Positions 21,179-34,745 of a DNA stretch of 64,000 nucleotides are shown piece after piece. The notes under the pieces were generated by a model that saw nothing but the letters and a program-made list of their open reading frames with translations, searched no databases and had not been told where the DNA came from. The stretch's first letter is position 1, and each line of letters starts with the position of its first letter. The stretch is from contig NC_062227.1 in the NCBI RefSeq assembly GCF_902686445.1, forward strand, positions 20,907,678 through 20,971,677, written 5' to 3'. This DNA comes from Sciurus carolinensis (Eukaryota > Chordata > Mammalia > Rodentia > Sciuridae). A program made the translations under genes and the position numbers.

Positions 21179-24100
21179 TATGATACTTTTTAGTCAGTGG
21201 GCGATTTTGAGTCAGGAGAATTGTGCACAGGAAATAAAATGTTTCTAGGTAACCTGTACCATTAGCTTGTGCTTCACTTTTTCCTCCCCTCCCTTCTTCT
21301 TCACTCCCCTTCCTTTTTCTCTTTTATTTTTGTCTATATTGTGTCTGTCCCTGAGGATAAACAAAGTTGAGTGGGCTGCAACCAATAGTCTATGACATAA
21401 GATCTGATATTTTAAAAACATGAGCAACTGTCTGGGCTGCCTTCTAAAACTCTTTTAGTCAAGATGAGACTGTTTTATTTGGAGCTATGCTCTTGAAGGG
21501 AACTTCAGAGGAAATTTGAACACAGATTCTGAGTTCTGTTTTCTGTTTTCTGAAGAGGAAGTTGTCATTTACTTTACTTGCTCCTGGGAGACAGAAGTGG
21601 AGGAAGGCAGTAGCTCTCTGTTTTATCGTTTTCCCTTTGAATCTACCATTTCATTGTTAATTTGAGGGCATTTTGGAGAAAGAAGAAGGAAAATAATAAA
21701 ATGTGCACATTTGATTGCTTGTCCAGCATTGTAAATCTGTCTCATGGATTGTCACTCTGAAGAATAGTGTTCACCCTGCCCCCATGTAGCAACTACACAG
21801 TTGGAATCTAACTCACAGCTGAATCATTGGCTCCATGTAGGTAAGCATAAGATCTAGTTGACAGCTGCTGCACCCCCATTACCCCAAAGAGGACTGAAGT
21901 ACATGTTAACAATTTCATTCCTTAATGGTGATATTTGTTGAATGACCACTCACAGATCCAGGGAGTCAATTCAGTGGGTAGGTCTGATAATCGCCACACT
22001 TGTAATTTTTCTCCAGAAGCTTCCTTTTGCTTTTTCTGCCAGTCAAAAGTGCCCTTCATATTCCAAGAAAAAAAAAAAAAATTCTGACCCACTACAGGTA
22101 GGACATAACACTTTGAGTGATATCTCTAAGAGTGATAATGTTTTCATTCATTGATGTCTCCCCTCCTCCCCATGAAGTCCAAAAATCCACTCATGGAAAT
22201 GTCCCTGCCCATAACTAGGGGTCCAGACCAAGTCTATTTTGTTGACCAACATGGGAAACAAATCTGTTTATGTAATAACTCAGTGCTTGACCTGAAGAAT
22301 TAATATTAATACCTTGACTTGAAGATTTGTACCCTTTCTTCATTGAAGCCTTGGGTCTCTTCAGTGGAAAGCATTACCTTATATCATCTTTGATGACAGT
22401 ATATTAATCCTATAAGTTCTTGCACAATATTACCAGTTTCAAGTGTAAATATCTACAGTGCATATAATAGTGAGACAACTGTAGTGTGTAAGTTATTCTT
22501 ACCTGAGAACATGATCAACCTTAAATACTTGGTGTAAATCATGGGCATGCAGACTGGAAGCACTGAATAGAGCCTCCCACTGCTAGAAGTATAAAGTCAT
22601 GAGCATTTATTTACATAGATGCCCAATATTGTCTTTGTCATACATCTTCTCCAAGATTTTACTTTTAGGAGTCGTCTCATTTAGTGGACATGGATTGTTT
22701 GTCCTTATTTGATAAGTACTGTCAACACTCTTTATTGCAAAAGGAACATGTCAATCTCAAGTAACACCTAAGAGTGCTAAGAGGATCAATGTAGTCTATA
22801 AAGAAATTATTGCCTTGGCTAACAGAGACTAAGGTTCTGCTGATGTTTTAACTGAGTCAGGCTCTTCTTGCCTTGGTACAATGTTAATGTTTGCCTACAG
22901 TGAGTTTGATCTGTCCAGTGAATCAAGCTGGTGTGTGTAGGAAGGCTCCCTGTGAATGGGAAGCCATGCTTTGACACAGGCTTTGGGAAAATCGCCTGGG
23001 ACACAGGGATCAATGTTTTTATGGACATTTGAACTTGAAGTTTTTTAAAAAGAACTTTTGACAAACTAGTAAGCAGGCCCTTATTCATAGTACGTGAATG
23101 CATTTCTCAGAAATATGAAGGCTGGGATGTGTTAACAAAAGCATGTTCTCTAATAAAAGTCTGACTGCTCAACCCAGAACATTAGGTGAGGAGAGAGCCA
23201 GGTTTGGTGTGGTCTGAAGCTTGTGGTATTGTGCGAGACTCTTTAAGCAAAAGCAAACAAAATGCGTATAAGAACACATTCTCAGTGCCCCTGCCAGGCC
23301 TGGAGGGTGTTATGAGGAGAACCCAAGTTTCATGGGCCTTAAGGAAAATCTACTTCTCTGTGTGGGTTGTTTAGGAAGAGGAAGACCAAATCACTCCAAA
23401 GTACCTTATAAAGGACGGAAAACTCCTTAAATGAGTAATTGTTATGGTGAATTTTCTCCTTTAAATCAAAAACAGTTTGAATATAAAAATGTAAAATAGC
23501 TTAAACAATTTGGAAGTAAATGATCCAGGGTTTAGCTTCAGGTTTCTAAATAACAAAGATGAAATGAACTTTAGGATATTCCCCTCACTTATTTTTTTAG
23601 AACTTTTGAAGGGTTATTTCAACACACAAAGTTCTTTAGTGTGTCTTCTAAATTCTACCTATTTCTACCTGCCTCTGGGACCCACTGATAAGACGATTGC
23701 CTTAGGCCTCTGCTTTTGGTATTGAATAACTTTTTAAAAGCTGCATTATACATTTCTGCATATTTCTGAAAGGCATAAAACCAAATATAATATGTTTCTC
23801 TAAATTATAGATATGCATTTTTCCTAGTTTGAATTCTAAGGCATAAAATTATATGCTTTAATTTTTTTTTTTTTTAAATCATGTGTTAAGAAAAATTCTG
23901 TACCACTTGTAAATACTGTCAAAGAGTGTGGAATAGTGTGACCTCTCAGTTTTCTACAAGGGCATTGTTTAATAGGTATCTGTGATTGCTTAATTATCTA
24001 GGAGAATGCTCCCACAGCTGCCTTACTCATTTACTATTTGATGATAATTGAGACACTGAGATGTTACCTGCTAAATTGATGAGTGCATTTTTGCAGTATG

Positions 24101-24549
24101 AAAGATAACTATAAAGATATTAGTGTCCTATAGGACATTAATTAGCTTTTATGTAATCTAGCAATATCTTTTTCTTTTTACATCCTTTCAGAAATGTCTG
24201 TAAATTTCCAGTTTCTCAAAATGCTCTTCCCTGGATCATTTGCTAATAAGCTTACAAACCTTTCTATATTTGCTTAAGAATCAAACACTTTAAGTGTTTT
24301 TAACTGTTTAAAAGCTGTGCTCTGATGTGGGCAGTACATGTATCATTGTGTGATCGTAAGGGTGCTAAGTTCAGTTTGTTCCTGTACACTGTATATCCTT
24401 TCTTGTCCATTAGAAACTTTAATCTTCAATAATGCAATAGAGATCTGACTTGGAATAGAGGTAAAAATATTAGGTTCCAAATACTGGGTATTTTCAGTGT
24501 ATTAGAATGAACACTAACAGAAGCATGAAACATTTGACTTTTAAAAATT

Positions 24550-25095
24550 GTTTCTATTTATATTGGTATATTATAATTATATTAGTGGAATTCATTGTGC
24601 CATATTCATATGCACACATATCATGATTTGATCAGTATTATTCTCAGTACCTTTTCCTCCATTCTTCCCTCCCCCATCCACTTACTCTATTCTACTGATC
24701 CCTCTTCATTATTTTTCAATTAGTGCATTATAACTGAGATTCATTGTGATTTATTTACAGAGGGATATAACATAATTTGGTAAATCTGTTCCCCAGAACT
24801 TCCCCATGCTCTCTTCTCTTCTCTCCCTCTCCTTCCCTTTCCTCTACTCTATTAGTCTCCCTTCTATTTTTTTTCACAAGATCCCTTTTTTATTTCTTTA
24901 TCCCCCTCTCTAGCTCCATATGAGAGTCTGACTGATTTCATTTAGCACAGTGTTCTCCAGTTCCATCCATTATTTGACAAATGACATAATTTCATTTTCT
25001 TTATGGCTAAGTAAAACTGCATTGTGTACATACACCGCAGTTTATTCATTCATTCTTCTGTTGATGAGCACTTGGGCTGATTCCGCAACTTGAAC
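24550..25095 (-). mobile_element. L1 3' end
   Basis: Pyrimidine-rich blocks (the reverse of the L1 G/A-rich 3' UTR) are followed by CATTTAGCACAGTGTTCTCC and TTCCATCCATTATTTGACAA. TATGGCTAAGTAAAACTGCA and CATTCTTCTGTTGATGAGCA come next. This is the reverse complement of the L1 end seen at 60040-60300. Confidence 0.85.
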
Positions 25096-26781
25096 TAAAT
25101 CAGTGTACTATAGTGATACGTGAATACCAATGATTATAGCAGTGCAAAACATTTGGCATTTTAATTAGCTTAAAATTAGAAACTACCTACTTATTATATG
25201 CTCATTAATAGCACAGCAATAAAAAAGTTTCCTCCAAGATTTAAATCACAAAGTGGGGAAAAAGGTGTACTATCTCTTATCTGTGCTTTCATTAAATTTT
25301 TCCTGTTTACGTTTTAGGATAAGATATACTTGCACATAAGATGTGCATAGAGGCAGTGTCGGTTATATCTAACTTATGAAGAGAAACTTGGATAATGTTT
25401 AGTTTTTGACTAACAAACAACATTTTTGTATTTCTTTTGGGAGAATATTATGAATGTATCTGATATTTAAATTTATGAACCTTTCTAAATTCTTTTAGGA
25501 TGTGACTTTCAGAAACTGTGTTGCTTATGGTTCCATCATCTGACTTAATGGTTATGTTCTCTGGAGAAGGAATTTGTAATACCATGTGATTCTTGGGGCT
25601 GGTAGACCTTGAACTCATCTCAGTTTCCATAGCCCTGTGTGGTCCCTGGAACTCTGGCTGAGGCTTAAATCTTCTTTGTAATGTCCCATTACTTGGGGTA
25701 TTTAAGACCGAACAGAAAATTACTCTAATGAGTAAGCAAGCAGTGTAAGCCCTGCGTGGTGACCTGCTGCCTGAAGGCTTAGAGGGGGTGCTGCCTGCAG
25801 GACTCAGACTTAAGTCATTTGTTATGTTAACATCTAAGTCTCTGGGTAGCCTGAGAACCTGTTAAAGTTAAATTGAATATAGTATTTCTAGGAGTGGTGA
25901 CTGATGGGCAAAGTGGTGAAATTATCACTGTTGTCAACAGAAATTAACAGGGGGAGAGTTCAAGATTAAAAGGGAGGCTTGTAGCTCATTGGTTAGTCCA
26001 AGCAGGAAAAAAAATAAAATAAAATAAAAAATAAAAAATTAAGAACTTTTGGTACTATTAATGCATTTTGGCATCTGGGGCCGTGACACGGTGTCCAGGT
26101 GAAGGCCACCAAGTTTAACTGGGGCCCTTTCAGGAATATGCAGACCCAGTGTGCCACCCCACAGTCAGCAAATGGTTCTCAGGCTGGGTTCTGAGTTCAG
26201 GTCCAGTTTGCTAGTGGGATCCTTGGGGATTCTGCTGTGTACCTGTGCACCTGTGTGTCTGTCTGTGTGTACTGAGGAGATGATGGGTGAAGAATGCTGT
26301 AGAGGGAAGCACAGCAGTCCACAGAGAGATCAGGTGTAACCTAGTTGAGTTCAGTAAGATTGTTAGTTCTCAATATATATTTGCTGAGGAAGTAAAAATG
26401 TGAATGATTGTCTCTCCTAAAATATCTAGCAAAGTTCCAAGATCTGACTTTCCTCGTCTGTGCTGTGTTGTGTATTCTTACCCAATAATTGTGACTAGAG
26501 GGTTTAGGCTTTCAACGCCCAGGGGTGGAGCCAGAAACTAATTTGTAATTTGAACCTTGACCAGGTGCTCACCTGAATCACCTTGCCAATAAATCAAAAG
26601 GCACCAACTCTTTATCCAATTAGTTTAATATCTATTATTAAAAGTATTTTGTTTCATATGACAGACATTTTGTTGTGTGTCTGTCACTCATGTTAAATGT
26701 AAACTTTCTGAAAATGGAACTGCATTTCTTTTTGTGGTGGTCTGCTGTTAGCATGAAGTAAGAGCTTATCAAATATCTTGA

Positions 26782-27116
26782 AGAAATTAGTATAATCATG
26801 TGCCCATAATAATGTTTTGGTTTATGATAAGCATATGTGCTGGTCCCAAAAGACTTTATTTGAACCCAAAATATTGCTATTGTGCACTATTTTACTGTAC
26901 TTTTTCTGTGTTTACATACACAATTATTGTGTTAAAATTGGCTATTCAGTACAGTAACATGCTGTATAGGTGTGCATCCTAGGAGCATAGTATATGACTT
27001 AGGTGTGCAGTAGGCTAGGCAATCTAGGTTTGTGTTGATGTACTCTATGATGTTCACACAATGTTGAAATCTCCTAGCATCTCTCAGAATGTGTACCTAT
27101 TGTTAAGTGATGCTGA
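26782..27116 (-). mobile_element. Tigger-type DNA transposon relic
   Basis: Blocks GTAGGCTAGGCAATCTAGGT, GTACTCTATGATGTTCACAC and CAGAATGTGTACCTATTGTT match, in reverse, a common non-autonomous TcMar-Tigger element. The strand and the exact subfamily are tentative. CpG sites have decayed as expected for its age. Confidence 0.65.
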
Positions 27117-28891
27117 TTGATCCTTAAATATGCTCATTTGAAATTATATGGGAGATGGAGTTTCCATGTGTATTTCATAAACATTTAGGTTGTCTACTAA
27201 GAATCAAATTTCATATGAGTATCCCTCAGCCCTCCAGCTGCTGACTCATTTCCCTTGGAAATGTCAATTGACTGATTTTGAGGGTTTTATTTACTTCTGG
27301 GAGTGAAATGCATGACATGATTTCTGTTCTAAGAGCCTTTCTGTGGTAAAACTGAAAAAGGACAATGTCTGTTAAACCACCGCAGATCAAAAGGCAGGAA
27401 AGAGGAAGCCTTTGGGCAGGGATTATTAGTTGTATTGAGGGGGACTGAGGGTCCAAGTCTGAGCTGAGCCGGGTTGTATGCTCTGCATACTCTGACAAGG
27501 CCGCCTGGGATCGCTGTGTAACCAGAGCTCTCCAGGAGCCTGGTTTATAGTGTCTAGTTGGTACTCCAAGCAGCATCTAATCTAAGAAGGGAAAGCCTGA
27601 GAAGAACCAGGCTAGGACTGGGGACTGGAAAGGAAAATATATCTCAGGGCAGGGGTTATGCAGGTAGACAGAGGACCCATATAGTTCAGCATGGAGATGG
27701 TGTCCAGTATTGTCCTTGATACCCAGGAGGCTAAGTTCATTTGAGTCATGACCACCTCTGGGCATGGGAGCTGTGGACTTTGTTTCCAGTAGCCTGTCAC
27801 AGCATGAAGAAGCTCAATTGTGTTACAGACATGACCCTGGGTGGGGGATTCTGAGTTTTCTTCTTTGCTGGTCATTGTCCACAAAACCATCACTGGCATG
27901 ATTACATGCCTATGCTATTGCTTTCAGAATATCTATTTCCCAGTGTCTCTAATTTTATTTTCAGAATTGCATAGAATAAGCATAGTGGTGGTTGTAAAAA
28001 TGATGATCCTATCAGTCTTCTTTGGAAATATGTTAACATAAGCAATGTACCATACTTGCCAATAGGTAGTAGGCTGGTGGAATTCTGGTTCCACAGTTTG
28101 TGCCAACTGTGTGCTCTCAGGTAACATGCTTTCCCTCTCTGTGTCTGTTTCTTCATCTCTAAAAATATAGAATATAATAGTAACCTCCCTCACAGACGTG
28201 TCAAGAAGGTTAAATTAATATGTAAACCCTCAGATTTTAGTTGTTTGGATCAACTTGTCATTATTGCTTAAATCTTCTTTCAACTTCACATACTTTTCTG
28301 TGAGCTGTGGGTCTTGCCAGGCCATTGTCCAGGTGTCTGTGTGAGGATAATAGGCCCTGGATACATGGACTGTTTGTTTTACCACTGGTATTTATAAAAT
28401 CTTCAAAAGAACATATGGTATTTGGCCACCACGTGCTCACAGTAGAAACAAAACATTAAATGCATAAAGAAACAAACTACTTCACAGGAGAACTACAGGA
28501 CGAGATCAAAATGGATGTAAATATTGGAAACAGATTTAGAATGCAAAATGTTTTATATGTCTAAAGAAATACAAGATAGGAATAATGAAAAGAAGAAATT
28601 TTTGTTTTACATAGTTTCCTTCTTATAAAGAAACAATCTTTATATGAAAATGATCAAGCAGAATTGAAAAAGAGCACTTTCTAGACATGAAAACATGAAT
28701 TATTGAAATAAGGAATTCAGCAGATTCTGAAACAGCAGATTAGACATAGGTGGAAAACAGCTGATTGGAAGACAGATCTGAAATAAATAGCCAACATACA
28801 CCCCAAAGAGACAAAGGAAAATATGAAAGATGGGTTAGGGGCAGGGTGGAGAGTGACAAGATCCATGCATCTTATTTGGGTTCTGGGGGAG

Positions 28892-29583
28892 TGTTATGGG
28901 GTAGAACTTAAGAACAGACTGATCACCCCTGAGAAGTCCAAATTTGAGAGTCTTTATTAGCCAGCTGGCTGACTGTCTCACACAATGCCTCAAAAATGGC
29001 TATTGGGAGAACAACACAGACCATAGGGTTGGAGGGGTTTTTAGACCATAAGTCAGTCAGTACATCAATCATAAGTGTCTGTTGCTATGATTTAAAATTA
29101 AAAACATCATGAGATCTGAAATCATTAGCAGAAGGGAGAAGTGGCTCAAAATGACCTTACTTAGATACAAATTAAAGAATGGTTACTAACATCTAGACAA
29201 TCCCTGTTGACATCACTGTTGACATGATACATTGTTTAGGAAAATAGGAATCAAAAAGAGAACAAATTTTTTTTTTTTTTTTTTTTTTCCGGTACTGGGG
29301 ATTGAACCCAGGGCTTTGTGCTTGCAAGGCAAGCACTCTACCAACTGAGCTATATCCCCAGCCCTGAGAACAATTTTTTATTATACAAGAATTGCCATTT
29401 CGTCATTTTGTATTGCCAACCATGTCATACTAAGCAACTGTTACAGGTACAGAGGCAGAGGATTCTCATGGGAGAAGCATTTCCTACGTAACATGGAGTC
29501 TCAGAACAAAATGAAGTTTATTTAGTCATTGCCCATATAGCCTGGCCTATAACTTTTCCATGGAGTCAAATCAGTCTGTCACA
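28892..29583 (-). mobile_element. Solo LTR with 5-bp duplication, carrying an ID SINE
   Basis: The minus-strand copy starts TGTGACAGACTGATTTGACT and ends TCTACCCCATAACA, with an AATAAAGAC signal near 28958. The sequence GGGAG flanks it at 28887-28891 and 29584-29588. The ID SINE at 29266-29365 is nested inside. It is antisense to CNTNAP3. Confidence 0.78.
29266..29365 (-). mobile_element. ID-family SINE
   Basis: A T-run is followed by GGTACTGGGGATTGAACCCA, CTTGCAAGGCAAGCACTCTA and GAGCTATATCCCCAGCCC, the reverse complement of an intact ID element. GAGAACAA lies on both sides (29258-29265 and 29366-29373) as the target-site duplication. Confidence 0.93.
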
Positions 29584-30363
29584 GGGAGGAGGAAAGACTT
29601 AATAGATGATCTATGGGAATTCTCATGATTCAAGTGGGTCACCAATCTTGAGAGTGAGGAAGGCTTTGGAATAAAAAGAAAACAGTGCATGCCACCAACA
29701 CCACCATATGGGAATGATCCAAAACCAGAATACAAAGAAACTGTAGAAAGCAGCTTGAGGAAGGAATAACAAACACTGAAACACCCAGATCCATGAGCTC
29801 ACAGAATTCTGAGAAGGAATAAATACCAAGGATTACAGACTTAGCTTTCAAGAGGGGTGGGAAGATAGTCATTCTCAGAAAAGTAAAATCTTTAAGACTT
29901 GAGAGGATGCAAGACCACCACCAGCCCTTCACAAAGGAAGTGCTAATGGATGGGAGTGGGCAGGAGGAAGCAATTACAGGGGCAGGTGTGTGTAGTTAGA
30001 ATCCAGCAGCTGTTACACAAATGATACTCCTGAAAATCCAATTGCAAAGTTGCAACAATAGTAAAAGTGGATATACAACATCTGTGTGTAGTTGGTGGAA
30101 TTAAAGGAAAGAAGACAAGACAAATCTAAGTGAACAACTGGAAATAAATGTGGAAAGGTAGTCAGAATGGAAGCATTTATGGTTCTTACATTATTTGGTG
30201 AAGGGAGTTGAAATTTGTTTGATTTTATGCTTTAATTGTTAGGCAGAATCAGCATACACTTTCAAGGAGGACCACTGAATAGAAGTAAAAAGAAAAAAAA
30301 TTGAGGGGGGAGATTAAGGTCTATTCAAAGAAGGAAGAGAGCAGAAGGAAAATAACTGGTTAA

Positions 30364-30538
30364 GCTGGATGTGGTGGCACACACCTGTATCAAAGCAAGC
30401 CTCAGCAATTTAGCGAGGCCCTAAGCAACTCAGTGAGATCCTGTCTTTAAATAAAATACAAAAAAGGGCTGGGAATGTGGCTCAGTGGTTGAGAACCCCT
30501 GAGTTTAATCCCAAGTACCAAACAAACAAACAAATTTT
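30364..30538 (+). mobile_element. B1-ID dimeric SINE
   Basis: AGCTGGATGTGGTGGCACAC (B1/Alu-like start) is followed by AGCAACTCAGTGAGATCCTG and an A-rich linker. GGGCTGGGAATGTGGCTCAG (ID box A) and AGTTTAATCCCAAGTACC (box B) come next, with an (AAAC)n tail. About 50 bases of the B1 unit are missing. Confidence 0.9.
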
Positions 30539-31054
30539 AAAAAAATGGTTAAAATCGCCAGATAGGAAACAATTAAAATGAAAGAATAAGAATATTTTAT
30601 ATATAACAATTGATAAATATTATGCAGCCTCAATTACTTATGAAATGTTTATATCTAGACTTGACCATAAAGTTATTTCCATAAATTGCAAAGAATTAGG
30701 AACATTAAAATCCTAGAAAAACTTCCTGAAACTGGTAAGAGATAACGTGTAGTGATTGAAAAAGCTCTTGTTATGCTGAAATAGGTAAATGGAAAAAAAA
30801 ACCCAACAAACAAAAAATACATGTAGAAACATCAAGGTCACATTTTAAACCAAAGATAGTGATCTAAACCTGTTTGCTATGAGAGAATGAGAGCTAAGTT
30901 TGACTTTAGCAGAGCAGTGATACCAGAAGCAAAAAGAAATGCAGAAACAGTAAATAGTAAGGGAAGATAACTTTGTAACTTACAGTCAAACTATTTATAA
31001 TCAGCCAAACTATTATTTATAGTCAGTCAACTTATTATTAAGACCCCATGAACT

Positions 31055-31127
31055 GCTGGGGGTGGCTTAGTGATAGATCGCTTGCCTGACATGCATAAAG
31101 CCCTGGGTTCGATCCCCAGCACCGCCA
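31055..31127 (+). mobile_element. ID-family SINE
   Basis: TGCTGGGGGTGGCTTAGTGA (box A), then GGGTTCGATCCCCAGCACCG (box B). The A-tail is short and interrupted. Confidence 0.85.
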
Positions 31128-31179
31128 TAAGGGAAATGAAAACCCAAACCATAATGTCACTGGAGGGCATCTGAGGAGA

Positions 31180-31450
31180 TCCTGAAAAGGGGGACCTTAA
31201 TTCAGGATGACTGAGTCCTTGACAAACTTTGCAGAAAAGAATTTCAAAACATGTCATAGAGGGAGGAGCAGAGATTTATTCAGGAAAGCAAGGAATCCTT
31301 ATTCAGGGGAGAATGCGGCTGTCAAGGGAGTGAGATGCACCTGTGGGATCTCAGGCTCTTCAACAGGAAACTTTGCGTGGGGTGGTATAGGAAGAAGGTA
31401 TGTGAGGTGTGGCTGTCCTGGGATATTTATGTTGATATTGTCTCAATACA
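31180..31450 (-). mobile_element. LTR-like segment
   Basis: The minus strand has a GAATAAATCTCTGC signal near 31280 in an LTR-like context. The boundaries are not defined. Confidence 0.4.
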
Positions 31451-32344
31451 TAACATTTTAAATGTATGAGTTTCTTAAAATATTGAATCTCCCTTTGCTT
31501 AATCTATTCTAAAAGGTACTTTCCATAAGTGAGTGAATTTCCCAGGAACCCTAAGATGTGTAGATTTCCTAGAATGACAGTTCTGGGGGAAAAAAAGCTG
31601 ACTTGGGAAGTGACGAACCTGGGAGGAAAACTGACCTGGGGAGAGAAGGTATGAAGAAATTTACCACAAGGCATTGGGATTAAAGTAGTCTCCCTTTTCT
31701 TCCTTTTGTCTGCTTTCTATCTTTTATTTCTTCTATCTCAATTAGACGTTATTCAGAAATGCTACCCACTCATTACCCATAAATTTAATGGAAAAGAAAA
31801 GGGAGGGTGTACTGTAGAAAGAAGAGAGAATGAATCCAAAGAAAATGAAGTGGAAAAAAAACTTCTAATCAATAGTAGGCAAAATAAATTAATAAAACAT
31901 AGTAAAATTTGATTAGGCCTAAATTAGTAGATATTTAACAGATATCTGAAAATCTCAGTTTTTATAAAAATAGGGTGTGAGATCACCCGGTGGGGAAGAT
32001 AAGGAAGGAAAATAAAAGTTTATTAATATTCTTTGAGAACAGAGTAGATTTTACCCTTAGACATTTGTTTTAAAAAATTGAGATTTGAAAAAAAAAAAAA
32101 AGAAAAAAAATTGAGATTCAGCTTTGTGTCAAAAAAAGAAGAATGCTCAATAGAAAATAAATAAATGTGATATTTTGCATGCTGTTAAAAATCATACAAG
32201 ACTTGTTTCCTGTTTAGGAAAAAAGTCATGTTTTGTTTCAATGAGTGCTTGTTGGTTCGTTTATTGTTCTTAAACCCTGAAATTGTGTTCATGTTGTAGA
32301 ATGGGTGGATGAGGTCATTCAAGCGTGTGGATTTTTCCCAATCT

Positions 32345-32542
32345 ACTTTTTTCTTTTTTTTTAATGGGGGGTGGGTAACTACAGATTGAACCCTCACTTA
32401 ATCACTGAGTGACATCCCCAGACATTTTTATTTTTATTTTTTATTTTTGAGGCAGGGTTGCTGAGGCCTGCTTTGATCCTCCTACCTCAGCCTCCCAGAG
32501 CTTCTGGGATTACAGCCCTGCACCCCATGCCAGGCCCACAAT
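32345..32542 (-). mobile_element. ID-B1 dimeric SINE, diverged
   Basis: ATTGAACCCTCACTTAATCA and GACATCCCCAGAC (ID part) are followed by GGCAGGGTTGCTGAGGCCTG and CCTCAGCCTCCCAGAGCTTC, then GGGATTACAG. Confidence 0.8.
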
Positions 32543-32689
32543 CCACTTTCTATGAGGCCTATTGTAGCCAGGGAGGCTCAGCTATGGTAGTGGAACAACC
32601 CTGGGTGGATCTGTGGGATGCTTTTAATTTATGCTTCTACAGTCCTACTAGTGTGTTTAAGAAATTTCAATAATTACTATTGCTGGTAA

Positions 32690-32885
32690 ATTACTAGAAC
32701 AAGCACTTTTTTCTGTGAGTGATTCAAATATTTAATATATCATATTTATATAATATATTTAGTCTTTCATATAGTATTTAATATTTAGCATACTATAATA
32801 TTTGAATATACATAATTATTATATTTAGTATGACATTATACTAAATTTAGCATAATTTAGTATAATTTTTATATTTTAAAAAATG
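32690..32885. repeat. AT-rich low-complexity stretch
   Basis: About 190 bases of nearly pure A/T with many TATTTA and ATAATA words. It could be a matrix-attachment-like region. No function can be read from it. Confidence 0.8.
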
Positions 32886-33029
32886 GAATGAAATGCTAGA
32901 TTATATCCTGCATTTTTCTGTAAAATACTGGAAGTCTCTTGAGGTTAGCAGATTTGTCAATATTTATACAGTAATTTTAAGGTTTCTTGCATTAGTAGTG
33001 CTTATAGGGTGTAGATTTACCTTTGAATA

Positions 33030-33570
33030 TATTAAAGAAAAGGCAGTATCCACACATGGTGTTGCTAGGACAAAGGGACATTTCTACTGGGCCCTCTCAA
33101 GGTTCACTGGTATGCCCTGACAGATATTAAATGGAAAAAAGCCATACAAATTTATTAAGGTGCAAAAAGCGAAAACCACAGCATGGAGGTGGGGGGTGGT
33201 GTGGGGTAGGAATTGGGGAGGGAGTTGGGGGATCACAGGTGGGTGATTGTGTGATTATTCCCCTTCTTAATATCAAGCACAAAGGTATACACCCCTTTCT
33301 CTATGGAAGGTGGGATGCACACAGTCAGCAAGGATGTCTTGTGATGCAGATGGGGTCTTCCAGGCAACAACCACCTGTGTCCATCTGTCTGGGTCAGGTC
33401 TTAGAATCCCAATCTCTTCTTGCTGTGTGTAGAGACCTCCTAGGCAGAAAGGAGGTGGGAGATATAAAATGGAAAAATGTCTATGCACATCTGCTATTTA
33501 CTAATGTAGATAGATACTTTTCTTTTTACAAAAGAATCACCTTTCAGAGTCATTCCTGTGATTGCAGAAC
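33030..33570 (-). mobile_element. LTR-like segment
   Basis: The minus strand has a CTTAATAAATTTG signal near 33160, downstream of a long GC-richer region, suggesting an LTR in antisense orientation. The long plus-strand ORF across it does not resemble a protein. No target-site duplication was found. Confidence 0.4.
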
Positions 33571-34283
33571 CTGAAGTTTCTCTGAATATCCAATTTGAAA
33601 TATGCCAAAGAAATGTTTTTTGGGGTGGGGTATTTTATTCTCCTGAGGGTCACTAAATACCTCTTGTGAATTTTTTTTCAGTGTTGTGGTGAACCCATGG
33701 CCTTTCCCATGCATTTACCCTTGGAGTTGTACCCCAGACCTGAATTTTAAAAATTTTCTTGTTACTGAGTTTAAACATTCAACCTGACAATGCCTTATTC
33801 AATATTAATCTAATTAATATTTATTTGGTATATATACACACAAATAAACATACGCTCCTTAAACATGAGTGCTTCCACTATCAATAGTGGACCATACTTT
33901 TGAATAAATATGAACAATTAAAGGAAATTATTGTTTTATGGAAATTTTTAGGCACGGACTCAAGTTTTTAGTAAGTCGCTAATATTTAAATAAAAATAAT
34001 TTTAGGTAAATATTACCTGAAAGAACAATGTTAAAATCATTCATGCCTATGAAACAACAAAAAAAGAACAATGCTATAATATAATTATACCCAGTGACTA
34101 ATGAATTAAAGCAGAAGATTCCCTAATGAATTAGATTGTATTAAAACTTTCAGTGTCATCTGAATCCAGATTTTGTAACATAAAATAAGTATGCTTTTTT
34201 TTTTTTTTTTTTTAAATTCCTTGCTTGAACACTTCAAAGAAATTACTCTCTTTTGTTGGAAAAGAATTCCCCTCCCCAGGAAG

Positions 34284-34373
34284 CCTAGGATGTAGGTCAG
34301 TGGTCAACTACTTGCCTGTCGTGCATGAGACCCTGGGTTCAGGTCCCAGCACCACAAAAATAAATAAATAAAA
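34284..34373 (+). mobile_element. ID-family SINE
   Basis: AGGATGTAGGTCAGTGGTCA, then CTTGCCTGTCGTGCATGAGA, CTGGGTTCAGGTCCCAGCAC and an A-rich (AAAT)n tail. Confidence 0.85.
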
Positions 34374-34489
34374 AGTTCTCTCCCTAACATAATGGGGAAA
34401 AGGGCATTTTATGGAGATTTGTTTTTATAAATACTTTTACTTGATATGTGGATTGATTGTACTTGCTGTAGGCAGGTGACACAAAAGCA

Positions 34490-34745
34490 TACCATGGCCT
34501 CAGATTCAGCTTTTCCTTCCCTGGAAGAGAGTGACCAACCACCAAGACAGCCCCCAGGAAAAGCAAACACCTCATAAGAAACCAGAGCCTGCCCAGGCCC
34601 AGCCCAAGCTCAGCTCCTCAGAGGGGAGCCAGTTCTCCAGGAACTTGCTGAGATTTTGCAGCCAACTATCCCTGGCCTACTTGATCAGAGAAAAGAAGGA
34701 GGGAGTAAGGGCAAAACAAATGAAAAGTACTTCTACCTTGTAGAT
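34490..34745 (+). other. Unrecognised GC-richer segment with ORF remnants
   Basis: This island of more complex composition in AT-rich intron DNA has an ATG at 34493 followed by an open stretch. A frame change to a second ORF gives KKPEPAQAQPKLSSSEGSQF and later LAYLIREKKEG, ending TAG at 34741. It looks like a short decayed retrocopy or an old exon-like repeat. I cannot name a parent. Confidence 0.3.

Noticed and set aside
33131..33574. Plus-strand ORF of 147 codons
   Set aside because: It overlaps an antisense LTR-like segment, includes a low-complexity Gly-rich stretch from GGGGTGG repeats and shows no domain.
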